A stretch of 25,095 bases of DNA, from the NCBI GenBank assembly GCA_003446775.1, contig DMCH01000102.1, positions 29,800 through 54,894 on the forward strand. The letters are read 5' to 3'. This document shows positions 1-7,741 of this stretch, one piece after another. The translations under genes and the position numbers were made by a program. The stretch comes from Chloroflexota bacterium (GTDB taxonomy: Bacteria; Chloroflexota; Dormibacteria; Dormibacterales; Dormibacteraceae). The notes beneath the pieces are model-generated. The model ran no database searches. It was not told the origin of the DNA and was given only the letters and a program-made list of their open reading frames with translations. The number at the start of each line of letters is the position of its first letter. Position 1 is the first letter of the stretch.

Positions 1-247
1 CCTCGGGGTTGACCTCGATGACCTCGCCACTGATCGGCGCCTCGATCGGCGAAGACGCTTCCTCGGATTCCACGTGGCCCATACGCCGACTGGCGTGTAG
101 CACGTCCCCGAGGTCGGGCAGCGCGAGGGATGTGATCTCGCCCATCTGGTCTTGCAGATAGTCGCTGAGGCCGAGGATGGCATCGTTGCCCTCGACCCGC
201 ACCCACACGTGCGCCCCACTGAACAAAAGGGGCCCCGGCCCGCTCAC
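1..247 (-). CDS. GcvH-like (glycine cleavage H / biotinyl-lipoyl fold) protein lacking the lipoyl lysine; C-terminus beyond window
   Basis: The reverse strand reads from a GTG at 247 and stays open to the window edge, giving 82 residues. The pattern is that of glycine cleavage H protein: an HVWV strand, then GLSDYLQDQMGEI, a LPDLGD turn, and the lipoyl hairpin ending in APISGEVIEVN. In true GcvH the hairpin reads ES-x-K-A, and that lysine carries the lipoyl arm of the glycine decarboxylase complex. Here it reads VESEEASSP, so glutamate replaces the lysine. The fold is therefore recognisable but the protein cannot be lipoylated at the normal site. It lies downstream of the ychF-like gene on the same strand, and no other gcv genes are visible. 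The start is tentative because no clear Shine-Dalgarno precedes the GTG. Family assignment is firm; function is unknown. Confidence 0.8.
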   Translation of the reverse strand, partial: MSGPGPLLFSGAHVWVRVEGNDAILGLSDYLQDQMGEITSLALPDLGDVLHASRRMGHVESEEASSPIEAPISGEVIEVNPE

Positions 248-322
248 GGCGATAAATGATGAACCCAGGAGGCGCCGCTGCAAAGACGCAAGTCGGCCTC
301 TTAGGGCACCGTTAGACGGGAC

Positions 323-418
323 ATGCGGTGGGTGATGTTGATCCTGGTCCTGGCATTGCTGGTATTCGTGGCCAACCTGCTCTGGGTGACCTTCTTCGGG
401 GGTCGGTCTCTCTTCTAG
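323..418 (+). CDS. Possible 31-residue single-helix membrane peptide
   Basis: A short plus-strand frame from ATG to TAG encodes a very hydrophobic peptide: a two-residue basic/aromatic start, then a Leu/Val-rich stretch of about 22 residues, ending GGRSLF. It could be one transmembrane helix. It sits in the gap between the GcvH-like gene and the ychF-like gene, convergent with the latter and overlapping its stop by 4 bp. There is only a weak purine tract upstream. Chance hydrophobic frames occur in GC-rich DNA, so this is a candidate only. Confidence 0.3.
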   Translation: MRWVMLILVLALLVFVANLLWVTFFGGRSLF

Positions 419-1428
419 CGCCCGACGCGAAAAAACACGACGTCACCGTCCTTGACCCTGTACTCGCGTCCTTCGATGCGTAGCTTGCCCGCCGCGCGAA
501 GCGCCTCCATCGATCCGGCCGCGACCAGCTCATCGACGGAGGTCACTTCGGCGCGGATGAAGTGCTTCTCGAAATCGGTGTGGATCTTGCCGGCGGCGAC
601 CGGAGCCAGTGCGTCGCGTTCGCACGGCCATGCGCGCACCTCCGGCTCACCCGCGGTGAAATATGTGATGAGCCCACCCGCCTCCCAAACGGCGCGGGCG
701 ATGCGGCCCAAACCCGATTCGTCGATGCCGTAGCTCGCGCGCATCTCCGCCTGCTCGCTTTCCTCAAGCTCGCCAAGCTCCGCCTCCAGGCGCGCTGACA
801 GGACGATCGCCGGCGCATTCTCGACCGCTGCCAGCCGGCTCACCTTGGTGGCCGGCTCGCCGCCGCCCGGGAGCAACTCGTCGGCGGCGTTGGCGACATA
901 GACGGATGGCTTGAGGGTGACCGGAAAAACTCCGTTCAGGAGCTCTCGCTGCTCGCGGTCGAGGGTCAGCGTACGGAGCGACTGGCCGGCATCGAGGTGC
1001 GCTTTGGCGAGCTGCAGGACCTCGTTTTCGGCGACCGCGTCCTTTTTTCCGGCCCTTACCTCTTTGGCCACCAGCTCCAGTCGCCGCTCGACCGAGGCGA
1101 GGTCGGCAAGGACGAGGTCGAGCGCAAACTCTTCGAGCTCGGCGGCCGGCTGAGGGTCCGGACCGAAGCACCGGGCGACCTTGACGAGCACGTCCGCTTG
1201 CCGCGCAAATGCCACACGCTGGGCCCTGCTTCCCGGCGGCGTGTCTTCGACCCGGACCTGGGCGGGGGTGACCTTCAGCGGCTTGACCGCCTCGGCAAGC
1301 CGCTGCAAGCGCTCGTCGGGAACGTCCACCATCCCGACTCCATCTGCGCCACGCCCAGCGGTGAGCGCTTTGAACAGCGTGGTCTTGCCCGACCCGGCCG
1401 GGCCGACGATCGCGACGTTTACCGGCAT
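415..1428 (-). CDS. ychF: YchF/OLA1-like P-loop ATPase/GTPase, divergent switch regions
   Basis: This 337-residue protein starts with a P-loop (VGPAGSGKTT, residues 8-17). It has the YchF signatures VPDERLQRLAEAVKP and VKVARCF, a central helical region (about 110-160), and a C-terminal TGS domain (about 255-337) ending with the typical YRVKDGDVVFFR. YchF proteins are ribosome-associated nucleotide hydrolases. Two things are odd. The switch I block that normally follows the P-loop (the NYPF...EPN segment) is missing. The G3/switch II block, usually VDIAGLVKGASKGEGLGN, is cut to EDTPPGSRAQ. The specificity position normally reading NVDE is ANAADE. The protein is about 25 residues shorter than canonical YchF. 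Its ATG abuts the lysC stop with no gap, so it is probably cotranscribed with the threonine genes. Nucleotide turnover may be altered or lost. Confidence 0.85.
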   Translation of the reverse strand: MPVNVAIVGPAGSGKTTLFKALTAGRGADGVGMVDVPDERLQRLAEAVKPLKVTPAQVRVEDTPPGSRAQRVAFARQADVLVKVARCFGPDPQPAAELEEFALDLVLADLASVERRLELVAKEVRAGKKDAVAENEVLQLAKAHLDAGQSLRTLTLDREQRELLNGVFPVTLKPSVYVANAADELLPGGGEPATKVSRLAAVENAPAIVLSARLEAELGELEESEQAEMRASYGIDESGLGRIARAVWEAGGLITYFTAGEPEVRAWPCERDALAPVAAGKIHTDFEKHFIRAEVTSVDELVAAGSMEALRAAGKLRIEGREYRVKDGDVVFFRVGR

Positions 1429-2640
1429 CTAGTCTCGATCCAGCTCGAACGCCTTGTGCAGGACGCGCACTCCCTTATCGACCTGCTCGCGCGCAACGAG
1501 ACAGGTGATGCGGATCTCCGACGTGCTGATCATCTCGATGTTGATGCCGGCGTCGGCCAGGGCTCGAAACATGCGGCCGGCGATGCCCGGCATGCCGAGC
1601 ATGCCGGTGCCGACGATTGAGAGCTTGGCGATTCCGCCGGCTGACGCGACCCGAGTCGCGCCGACCGTCTTCGCGGCCACCTTGACGAGCTTCTCGGCCG
1701 CTTTCAAATCGGACTCCGCCACCGAAAAAGTCAGGTCGGTGCGCCCCGAGCGGCCGATGTTCTGCACGATGACGTCGACCGAGATCCCGGCTTTGCCCAG
1801 GGGTTCGAAGATGGCGGCAGCCACGCCAGGACGATCGGCGACACCGATCACGGTGATCTTGCCGACGTTTGTTTCCTGCGCGATCCCGCGCACGCGCTGT
1901 CTGTCTTCCATCGGAACTTTGGCGACGATCATCGTACCCACGCCGTCGTGGAAGCTCGACCGCACGTGGATCGGCACGCGGTACACCTCGCCGAGCTCGA
2001 CCGCGCGCGGATGCATCACTCGAGCTCCTACTGCGGCCAGCTCGAGCATCTCGTCGTAGCGGATGTGGGTCAGCTTGCGCGCCGACTTCACGATCCTGGG
2101 ATCGGCGGTGAAGATGCCGTCGACGTCGGTGAAGATCTCGCAGGCGTCGGCCTTCAGCGCCGCGGCGAGCGCGACCGCTGTGGTGTCCGACCCGCCTCGA
2201 CCGAGGGTCGTCACCTCCAGGTCTTCGGTCACCCCCTGGAAGCCGGCGACCACTGGGACCTTGCCGTCGCGCAGCAGCTCGAGGATGCGGTCGGGTTTGA
2301 TGGCATGGATACGAGCACGCGAGTGGTGCGCGCTGGTTTGCACGCCGGCCTGAAGACCCGAGAGCGAGACCGCCGGCACGCCCATCCCCTCGAGGCACAT
2401 CGCGACCAGTGGCGCGGTGATCGTCTCGCCGTTGGCGACCAGCATGTCGAGCTCGCGCGCCGGCGGGTCGGGGTTGACGCTGCGCGCAAGTGCAATCATG
2501 CGGTCGGTGGTGCGTCCCATCGCGGACACGACGACGACCACCTGCTCTCCGCTTTTGACCGTCTTCGCGATGCGCCGGCTGACGCGCCGGATACGAGCGG
2601 CGGTCCCCACCGAGGTACCGCCGTACTTCTGAACGATCAC
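1429..2640 (-). CDS. lysC: Aspartate kinase
   Basis: Aspartate kinase phosphorylates L-aspartate, the first step toward lysine, methionine and threonine. The 403-residue protein has the family length. It starts with the substrate/ATP motif KYGGTS (5-10), followed by the catalytic TTLGRGGSDTTA (144-155) and FTDVDGIFTADPR (170-182). Two C-terminal ACT repeats (about 262-335 and 338-403) include MISTSEIRITCLV, the effector-binding segment of feedback-regulated aspartokinases. I chose the GTG at 2640 because it gives the canonical N-terminus and overlaps the thrB stop by four bases (GTGA), implying translational coupling. The frame stays open upstream inside thrB, but that extension is not conserved sequence. 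The stop codon directly touches the ychF start. Allosteric control by threonine and/or lysine is likely from family knowledge; effector specificity cannot be read here. Confidence 0.96.
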   Translation of the reverse strand: MIVQKYGGTSVGTAARIRRVSRRIAKTVKSGEQVVVVVSAMGRTTDRMIALARSVNPDPPARELDMLVANGETITAPLVAMCLEGMGVPAVSLSGLQAGVQTSAHHSRARIHAIKPDRILELLRDGKVPVVAGFQGVTEDLEVTTLGRGGSDTTAVALAAALKADACEIFTDVDGIFTADPRIVKSARKLTHIRYDEMLELAAVGARVMHPRAVELGEVYRVPIHVRSSFHDGVGTMIVAKVPMEDRQRVRGIAQETNVGKITVIGVADRPGVAAAIFEPLGKAGISVDVIVQNIGRSGRTDLTFSVAESDLKAAEKLVKVAAKTVGATRVASAGGIAKLSIVGTGMLGMPGIAGRMFRALADAGINIEMISTSEIRITCLVAREQVDKGVRVLHKAFELDRD

Positions 2641-3449
2641 AGAGTCCTGAACATCCCCTTGTCGGTGACGCGGGTGACGAGGGGGCGGCCGTGATGGGGC
2701 GCAGCCGCGGCCATTGACTTGGCGACGCGCGCGGCCTGGGAGGTCGCACAGAAAGCGAAGACGCTTGGACCGGCGCCGCAGATTGCCGAGCCATAAGCGC
2801 CCGCCCTGTCCGCCGCATCCATGACGTCCTGGGTCCATGGGTAGAGGTGAAGGCGGTGCGGCTGATGAATGCGATCGCGAAGTGCATGTTCGAGCAGCGT
2901 CGGCCGCTTGGCGGTGATCGCGCGCACGAGCAGGGCAGTGCGGGCCGCTGTGTAAACGGCCGAATCCATCGGCACCGAGTCGGGCAGCACGGCGCGCGCC
3001 TTCTCGGTCGGAACCGGTGCGCGAGCTACGAAGACCGCGAGCCCCCAACCTGGGTTGGGCAGCCGCTCGTCGAACTGCTCGGTGACGATGCGGATGCCGC
3101 CGGCCGCGGAGGCCGCGACATTGTCAAGGTGGCCCTCGTCGGCGCCGGCGTCGATGACGTGGCTCTTCACATCCCACGGGCTGCTGAGCGCGGATGCCGC
3201 GAGGCGGGCGGCGGCGCTGCTGCCGAGTCCGACCCCGAGCGGGATCTCGCTCCGGACGCGCCCTTTCATGCTGATGCGGCTGAACGGGTTGTCGTGCGCG
3301 GCGAGGTACTCAGCGCCTTCGCCCTCGAAATCCCACGACGGATGATCCGCCACCTCCGCCTCCACCTCGAGCCAGAGGTCGATGGCCATGGCCATGCAGT
3401 CGAAGCCGGGGCCGATGTTGGCGATGGAGCCGGGGACGCGGACGCGCAC
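2637..3449 (-). CDS. thrB: Homoserine kinase (GHMP family)
   Basis: Homoserine kinase makes O-phospho-L-homoserine from homoserine and ATP, the substrate of threonine synthase. The 270-residue frame from GTG has the N-terminal motif VPGSIANIGPGFD (5-17) and the GHMP phosphate loop PLGVGLGSSAA (70-80). A C-terminal glycine-rich block reads GAYGSAICGAGPSVFA, the third GHMP motif. It is somewhat shorter than the roughly 290-310 residues usual for ThrB, mainly in the middle. It lies 55 bp after thrC and overlaps lysC by 4 bp. The neighbours hom, thrC and lysC make the assignment secure against other GHMP kinases. Confidence 0.94.
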   Translation of the reverse strand: MRVRVPGSIANIGPGFDCMAMAIDLWLEVEAEVADHPSWDFEGEGAEYLAAHDNPFSRISMKGRVRSEIPLGVGLGSSAAARLAASALSSPWDVKSHVIDAGADEGHLDNVAASAAGGIRIVTEQFDERLPNPGWGLAVFVARAPVPTEKARAVLPDSVPMDSAVYTAARTALLVRAITAKRPTLLEHALRDRIHQPHRLHLYPWTQDVMDAADRAGAYGSAICGAGPSVFAFCATSQAARVAKSMAAAAPHHGRPLVTRVTDKGMFRTL

Positions 3450-3504
3450 TACGCGGGCCCTCGCCCGGCGTCGTGAGAATTCCAGCGCTCGTCCGACGGC
3501 CCGA

Positions 3505-4548
3505 TCACAGCTTCAAAACCTTAGCGAGTGTACGGGCATCACCATCGAGTTCGATCGGGGGTTCGACATTATTCAGCGCGGCGTCCGGATCTTTGAGGCC
3601 GGACCCCGTGAGCACGACGACGGTGGTCGAGTCCTTTTCGATCTTGCCCTCCATGACGAGCCTGATGAGAAGCGCCAGCGGCGCCGCCGAGGCCGGCTCC
3701 GCGAACAACCCTTCAGTGTTCGCGAGGCGTATCTGTGCCGACAGGATCTCCGTGTCGGTGACGGCGGCGATGAGGCCGCCGGACTCGTCACGAGCGCTGG
3801 TCGCTCCCTCCCATGACGCGGGATTGCCGATGCGGATGGCGGAGGCGACGGTCCTTGGATTGGCGATCGGATGGCCTGCGACTATCGGCGCCGCGCCCTC
3901 GGCTTGGGCGCCCACCATTCGAGGCAGGCGGGTCGAATGCCCTGCTTTGTGGTACTCGCGAAAACCCTTCCAGTACGCGGTGATGTTGCCGGCGTTGCCG
4001 ACGGGCAGCAGGAGGTAGTCGGGCGCGTCCCCAAGCGCGTCGACGATCTCGAAGGCTGCGGTCTTCTGCCCCTCCAGTCGGTTGGGGTTGACCGAGTTCA
4101 TCAATGCGACCGGATATCGGCTCGTGAGCTCGCGCACCGCATCGAGCGCCGTGTCGAAGGTGCCCTTGAGCGCCACCACCTTGGCTCCATACATCAGTGC
4201 TTGCGAGAGCTTGTTCATCGCGATCTCGCCCGACGGCACGACGACGATGGCGCGAACGCCGGTGCGCGCCGCATAGGCCGCCATCGAGGCCGAGGTGTTG
4301 CCGGTGGACGCGCACATCAGCACCCGGCTGCCGCCTTCGAGCGCCTTGGCCACGGCCACCACCATGCCGCGGTCCTTGAAGGAGCCGGTCGGGTTCAGGC
4401 CCTCGTACTTGAAGAAGAGCCGCTCGAGGCCCAGGGCGCGGCCGATGTTGCGGCTGGGCACAAGGGGGGTCGAGCCCTCGTGAAGGTCGACCTCCGGAGT
4501 GGCCGGCCCAACCGGAAGGTACTCGCGGTAGCGAGCTATGACTCCCAT
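3505..4548 (-). CDS. thrC: Threonine synthase (PLP-dependent)
   Basis: Threonine synthase converts O-phosphohomoserine to threonine with pyridoxal phosphate. The 347-residue protein carries the PLP lysine in NPTGSFKDRG (K58), the phosphate-binding STGNTSAS (81-88), and the glycine loop PVGNAGNIT (about 182-190). It ends with VVLTGSGLKD, the C-terminal PLP-ring contact region of the fold-II family. Length fits the short bacterial/archaeal class. The ATG at 4548 gives a normal N-terminus (HEGSTPL follows at 23-29). It sits 26 bp downstream of hom and 55 bp upstream of thrB, so hom-thrC-thrB-lysC reads as one threonine operon. No strong Shine-Dalgarno is visible before the ATG. Confidence 0.96.
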   Translation of the reverse strand: MGVIARYREYLPVGPATPEVDLHEGSTPLVPSRNIGRALGLERLFFKYEGLNPTGSFKDRGMVVAVAKALEGGSRVLMCASTGNTSASMAAYAARTGVRAIVVVPSGEIAMNKLSQALMYGAKVVALKGTFDTALDAVRELTSRYPVALMNSVNPNRLEGQKTAAFEIVDALGDAPDYLLLPVGNAGNITAYWKGFREYHKAGHSTRLPRMVGAQAEGAAPIVAGHPIANPRTVASAIRIGNPASWEGATSARDESGGLIAAVTDTEILSAQIRLANTEGLFAEPASAAPLALLIRLVMEGKIEKDSTTVVVLTGSGLKDPDAALNNVEPPIELDGDARTLAKVLKL

Positions 4549-4574
4549 TAAAAGGATCGCGCGCGAGTCATCGT

Positions 4575-5867
4575 CTAAAAGACGCGAAGGAACGAGGAAA
4601 CCGCATGCACCGGCGAAAGCGTCGCGATGCGTTCGCGTGCTCTCTGCAGGCTGGCGTCAGGGGCGGGATGGGTCGTGACGACCAGCTCGGCGGTCTGCTC
4701 CTCCACCCACGCGTCCTTCTGTATGAGGCTCGAGATGCTGACCCCTTCCTCAGCGAACACCTGGCCGAGGGCGGCCAGCACGCCTGTCCGGTCGTCGACC
4801 CGAATGCGGAAGTACGCGCGCGTTCTCACCTCGCCCATCGGGATCACGCCGATGCGGTCGTCGAAGCTGAACGACGGACGGCTCTGCACGCCTCGGCGGA
4901 TCGATCGCGCGAGATCGATCAGGTCGCCGACCACCGCTGAGGCTGTCGGCCGCCCGCCGGCGCCCTGACCCACGAGCAGCACCTGCCCCACCAGGTCGCC
5001 TTCGACGTACACAGCGTTGTTGGCGCCCTCGACCTGGGCGAGCGGATGGTCGAGCGGGACCATCGCCGGGTGCACACGCGCCTCGACTCGTCCGGGATGG
5101 CGCTGGGTGTGGGCGATCAGCTTGATCGCGTACCCGAGCTCGCGCGCGTAGCGAAAGTCGACCGGTTCGATGCCTTCGATGCCCTCGCGGAAAACATCGT
5201 CGGGGCGGATCTTGATCTCATATGCGATCGACCCGAGGATCGCGAGCTTGTAGGTGGCGTCGAATCCGCCGATGTCGTCGGTCGGATCCGCTTCCGCAAA
5301 GCCGGCCGCCTGGGCCTCGTGCACCGCGTCGCCCAGCGATAGACCCGCGGACGCCATCCGGCCGAGCACGTAGTTGGTCGTTCCGTTGATGACCGCGGAC
5401 ACGCGCTCGATGCGGTTGGCCTGCAGGTCGGTGCGGAACGTGCTGATGAGGGGAATGCCGCCTCCCACCGCCGCCTCGAAGTAGACGTCGACGTTTCGTT
5501 CGGCGGCGAGGTCCAGAAGCTCGGGACCATGCTTGGCCATGACGACCTTGTTGGCGGTGACTACGTGCTTGCCGGAGCGGATCGCCCGCTCGAGATACGA
5601 ATGCATCGGCTCATCGCCCCCCGCCACCTCGACCAGGATCTGGATCGCCGGGTCTTCCAGGAGCTCCTGTGGATCCGCCGTCAGCAGCTCAGTCGCCACC
5701 GGCATGGGCCGCCGTTTCTTGACGTCGCGCACGAGCACGCGGCGCAGGCAGAGCTCGATCCCCGCCCTGCGGGCCAGCTGCGCCTGCCATGTGAGCAAGC
5801 GCTCGGCCACCTGGCCTCCCACGGTGCCGAGGCCTATGAGCCCGACATTCAATGAGCTTGGAGCCAT
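4575..5867 (-). CDS. hom: Homoserine dehydrogenase with C-terminal ACT domain
   Basis: Homoserine dehydrogenase reduces aspartate semialdehyde to homoserine with NAD(P)H. The 430-residue protein has the Rossmann loop GLIGLGTVGG (9-18), the VTANKVVMA strand, the dimer/substrate motif INGTTNYVL, and the catalytic stretch EADPTDDIGGFDATYKLAIL. A C-terminal ACT domain (about 350-428, starting YFRIRVDDRTGVLAALGQVF) is typical of threonine-inhibited Gram-positive Hom. It is the first gene of the hom-thrC-thrB-lysC-ychF cluster. Its ATG is only 20 bp from the start of the divergent cyclodeaminase-family gene, so the two promoters must overlap or reach into the opposite coding regions. Confidence 0.97.
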   Translation of the reverse strand: MAPSSLNVGLIGLGTVGGQVAERLLTWQAQLARRAGIELCLRRVLVRDVKKRRPMPVATELLTADPQELLEDPAIQILVEVAGGDEPMHSYLERAIRSGKHVVTANKVVMAKHGPELLDLAAERNVDVYFEAAVGGGIPLISTFRTDLQANRIERVSAVINGTTNYVLGRMASAGLSLGDAVHEAQAAGFAEADPTDDIGGFDATYKLAILGSIAYEIKIRPDDVFREGIEGIEPVDFRYARELGYAIKLIAHTQRHPGRVEARVHPAMVPLDHPLAQVEGANNAVYVEGDLVGQVLLVGQGAGGRPTASAVVGDLIDLARSIRRGVQSRPSFSFDDRIGVIPMGEVRTRAYFRIRVDDRTGVLAALGQVFAEEGVSISSLIQKDAWVEEQTAELVVTTHPAPDASLQRARERIATLSPVHAVSSFLRVF

Positions 5868-5874
5868 GGGTGAG

Positions 5875-5880
5875 TATTCT
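5875..5880 (+). promoter_or_regulatory. Candidate -10 box (TATTCT) for a leaderless transcript
   Basis: TATTCT fits the TANNNT -10 pattern and ends exactly 7 bases before the ATG at 5888. That spacing would put the transcription start on the first base of the start codon. It supports the internal ATG over the ATG at 5852 inside hom. No good -35 is visible, and TANNNT is a weak motif. Confidence 0.4.
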
Positions 5881-5887
5881 CCCTGCC

Positions 5888-6841
5888 ATGACCCTAGTGC
5901 TGCGTGAAGCGGACGTAACCCAGGTCGTGGACATGGATGCGGTGATCAGCGCCGTCGAGAATGCGATGCGCGAGCTTGGCGAAGGAATCGCCCAGAACGT
6001 GCCTCGTCGCCGGGCGTTCGCCCCGGGCGGCCTACTCAACGTGATGTTCGCGACCTATCCCGGAGGGCGGTGCACCGGCGTCAAGGCCTACTCGGTCGCC
6101 GAGGGCGGGGCTCGATTTCTGGTTTCGATCTTCGGGCTCGACGGCAGCCTGCAGGCTCTGGTCGAGGCCGAACACTTGGGTGCGTACCGAACTGGCGCCG
6201 CCAGCGCGGTGGCGGTGAAGGCGCTGCGGCGACTAGGGCCGGTCGAGGTGGCGATCATCGGCACCGGCAAGCAGGCTGTGACGCAGGTCCTGGCGCTGTC
6301 GAGGGTCTGCGAGATCAAAGAGCTGCGGGTTTTCGGTCGCGACGCGCAGCGCCGGACAGCCTTTGCGCGGGATCGTCAGGCGGAGCTGGGCGTGCGGACG
6401 ATCGCGGCGGAATCTGCCGAGGCGGCGGTCCGAGGGGCGGATGTCGTGGTCACGATGACCACCAGCGCCGAGCCGGTGATCGAGGCCGATTGGGTGGAGC
6501 CGAATGCGCTCGTGGTCGCGGCTGGATCCAACTTCCCCCACAAGGCCGAGATTCCCGCCGGCCTGGTCGAGCGTGCCCGTACCGTCGTCGTCGACCAGCT
6601 GGCCACAGCCCAGCTCGAGAGCGGCGACCTCATCCGGGCCCAGGCGGCGGGCAAGTTCGACTGGGAGCGCGCGATCGAGCTCAGCTCAGTGGTCGCGGGC
6701 AAGTGGCGCGCACCCGACGAGCCGGGCATCACGCTGTATGAGTCGCACGGCCTGGCGATCTGGGACTTGGCCGCGGCCTCGGTGGTGATACCGGCCGCGC
6801 GTGAGCGGGGCCTAGGCCTTGAGGTCCCTTTCTTCGCCTAG
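5888..6841 (+). CDS. Ornithine cyclodeaminase / mu-crystallin / alanine dehydrogenase family protein
   Basis: The 317-residue protein (start at the second in-frame ATG) belongs to the ornithine cyclodeaminase/mu-crystallin family, NAD(P)-dependent enzymes acting on amino or imino acids. The visible signatures are the substrate segment GVKAYSV, the GAYRTGAASAVAVKAL helix, the Rossmann loop IIGTGKQA, the FGRD strand end, and VVVDQLATAQLESGDL with the conserved catalytic Asp. Family members include ornithine cyclodeaminase, archaeal alanine dehydrogenase and ketimine reductases, and the sequence alone does not choose among them. An upstream ATG at 5852 would overlap hom. The ATG at 5888 starts at the conserved MTLVLREADV and has a -10-like box 7 bp upstream. 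The stop overlaps the convergent small membrane gene by 4 bp at a CTAG. Confidence 0.9.
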   Translation: MTLVLREADVTQVVDMDAVISAVENAMRELGEGIAQNVPRRRAFAPGGLLNVMFATYPGGRCTGVKAYSVAEGGARFLVSIFGLDGSLQALVEAEHLGAYRTGAASAVAVKALRRLGPVEVAIIGTGKQAVTQVLALSRVCEIKELRVFGRDAQRRTAFARDRQAELGVRTIAAESAEAAVRGADVVVTMTTSAEPVIEADWVEPNALVVAAGSNFPHKAEIPAGLVERARTVVVDQLATAQLESGDLIRAQAAGKFDWERAIELSSVVAGKWRAPDEPGITLYESHGLAIWDLAAASVVIPAARERGLGLEVPFFA

Positions 6842-7128
6842 TGCAGGTTCGAGGGCACCGGCTGCGGCCCGAGGGCGCCGATCTGGAGCGCCGAGCCGAC
6901 CAGGAAAGCCGCGAGCAGGATCACGACCAGGGCGGCGCTGGCGGCGGTGTAAAGCAGCCATGGAGGCGGACCCGAGTTGGCGAGCCGGATGAGGACACCG
7001 GACCAGTCAGGGCCGCGCTGCGGCCTCCACGATTCGACCGTGTTCCGGATCATCCGGCCAAGGTCGTCGTCGGAGGGTGTACGAAACCCTCCCCGTGTGG
7101 GTTTATCGTCCACGTAGGGCACCTTCAC
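6838..7128 (-). CDS. Small single-pass membrane protein downstream of ECF sigma; putative anti-sigma partner
   Basis: This 96-residue protein has a cytoplasmic, charged N-terminal half (about 1-55, with DDDLGRMIRNTVESW) followed by one strong transmembrane helix (about 57-80, LLYTAASAALVVILLAAFLVG) and a short tail. Its GTG lies inside the sigma-factor gene (26-bp overlap), so the two are cotranscribed and probably translationally coupled. An intramembrane protein in this position is usually the anti-sigma factor. However, the zinc anti-sigma motif (H-x3-C-x2-C) is absent and the N-terminal domain is short. The role is inferred from context only. An alternative start at the in-frame GTG two codons later is possible. 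Confidence 0.75.
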   Translation of the reverse strand: MKVPYVDDKPTRGGFRTPSDDDLGRMIRNTVESWRPQRGPDWSGVLIRLANSGPPPWLLYTAASAALVVILLAAFLVGSALQIGALGPQPVPSNLH

Positions 7129-7657
7129 TAGTCGAACGCTCTGGCCCCAGGTCTTGATCGCTTCCTAACGACTTGCGCATGATCGCGACCGCCTTGGCGA
7201 TCCTGGAAGCCACCGTCCCGGCCGGCACACCGAGCACAGCCGCGATCTCATCCCGGGTCAGCCCGTCGTAGTAATGGAGCACGATCGCGGCGCGCAGCTT
7301 CGGGCTGAGGGTGGCGAGCGCCTTGGTGACCACGTCTCGCGCCTCGGCGCGGTCGTAGTCCCGCCGATCGGGCGGGGTGTATAGCCGGGCCGGCAGCACG
7401 CGGGCCAGCTTCTGGCGGCGCAGGTACGAGATGGCGAGGTTGATCCCGATCCTTCGAAGCCAGGCGCCCGGCGGAGCTGTCGGGGTGTAGCGATGGCGGG
7501 CCCGGTAGGCGCGCACGAAGGTCTCCTGGGTCAGGTCTTCAGCGGCCGACGGCTCCAGCACCACACCGCGAATGGAGCGGTAGACGGAGAGGTACTGCTG
7601 GTCGTACAGCTGCCGGAACTCGGTCGCCGGGTCGAGCTCCCTACCCTCCTCCGTCAC
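7103..7657 (-). CDS. ECF-family RNA polymerase sigma factor
   Basis: The 184-residue protein has sigma region 2 (about 12-80: FRQLYDQQYLSVYRSIRG, then AEDLTQETFVRAYRARH, the core-binding and -10 recognition helices). It also has sigma region 4 (about 118-168: LSPKLRAAIVLHYYDGLTRDEIAAVLGVPAGTVASRIAKA), the helix-turn-helix that reads the -35 element. There is no region 1 or 3, as expected for ECF sigmas. The start GTG at 7657 yields a normal N-terminus. The downstream overlapping gene encodes a single-helix membrane protein that may hold it inactive. The inducing signal is unknown. Confidence 0.94.
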   Translation of the reverse strand: MTEEGRELDPATEFRQLYDQQYLSVYRSIRGVVLEPSAAEDLTQETFVRAYRARHRYTPTAPPGAWLRRIGINLAISYLRRQKLARVLPARLYTPPDRRDYDRAEARDVVTKALATLSPKLRAAIVLHYYDGLTRDEIAAVLGVPAGTVASRIAKAVAIMRKSLGSDQDLGPERSTSEGALRGR

Positions 7658-7677
7658 GCAATTAGTGTGATGGCAAG

Positions 7678-7695
7678 CGCACGCGTGGGCGTGCG
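7678..7695. terminator. Short GC-rich hairpin between the PH-like gene and the sigma gene
   Basis: A perfect 7-bp stem (CGCACGC/GCGTGCG) with a 4-base loop lies in the 84-bp gap downstream of the PH-like gene and upstream of the sigma gene. It is followed by TTT on the plus side, but no U-tract follows in the direction of the flanking minus-strand genes. It may be a weak terminator or a chance hairpin. Confidence 0.25.
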
Positions 7696-7741
7696 TTTAG
7701 CCGCGTGTCCGCGAAGGTCGGGGGCTAATTTTCTGTGTGCG

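Noticed and set aside
1475..2887. 470-residue minus-strand frame
   Set aside because: It is an Arg-rich shadow of lysC and thrB in a shifted frame, with no protein motifs.
1429..3048. Long frame making aspartate kinase 539 residues
   Set aside because: The N-terminal 135 residues lie inside thrB in another frame and are low-complexity Arg/Ala-rich; the conserved kinase starts at the GTG at 2640.
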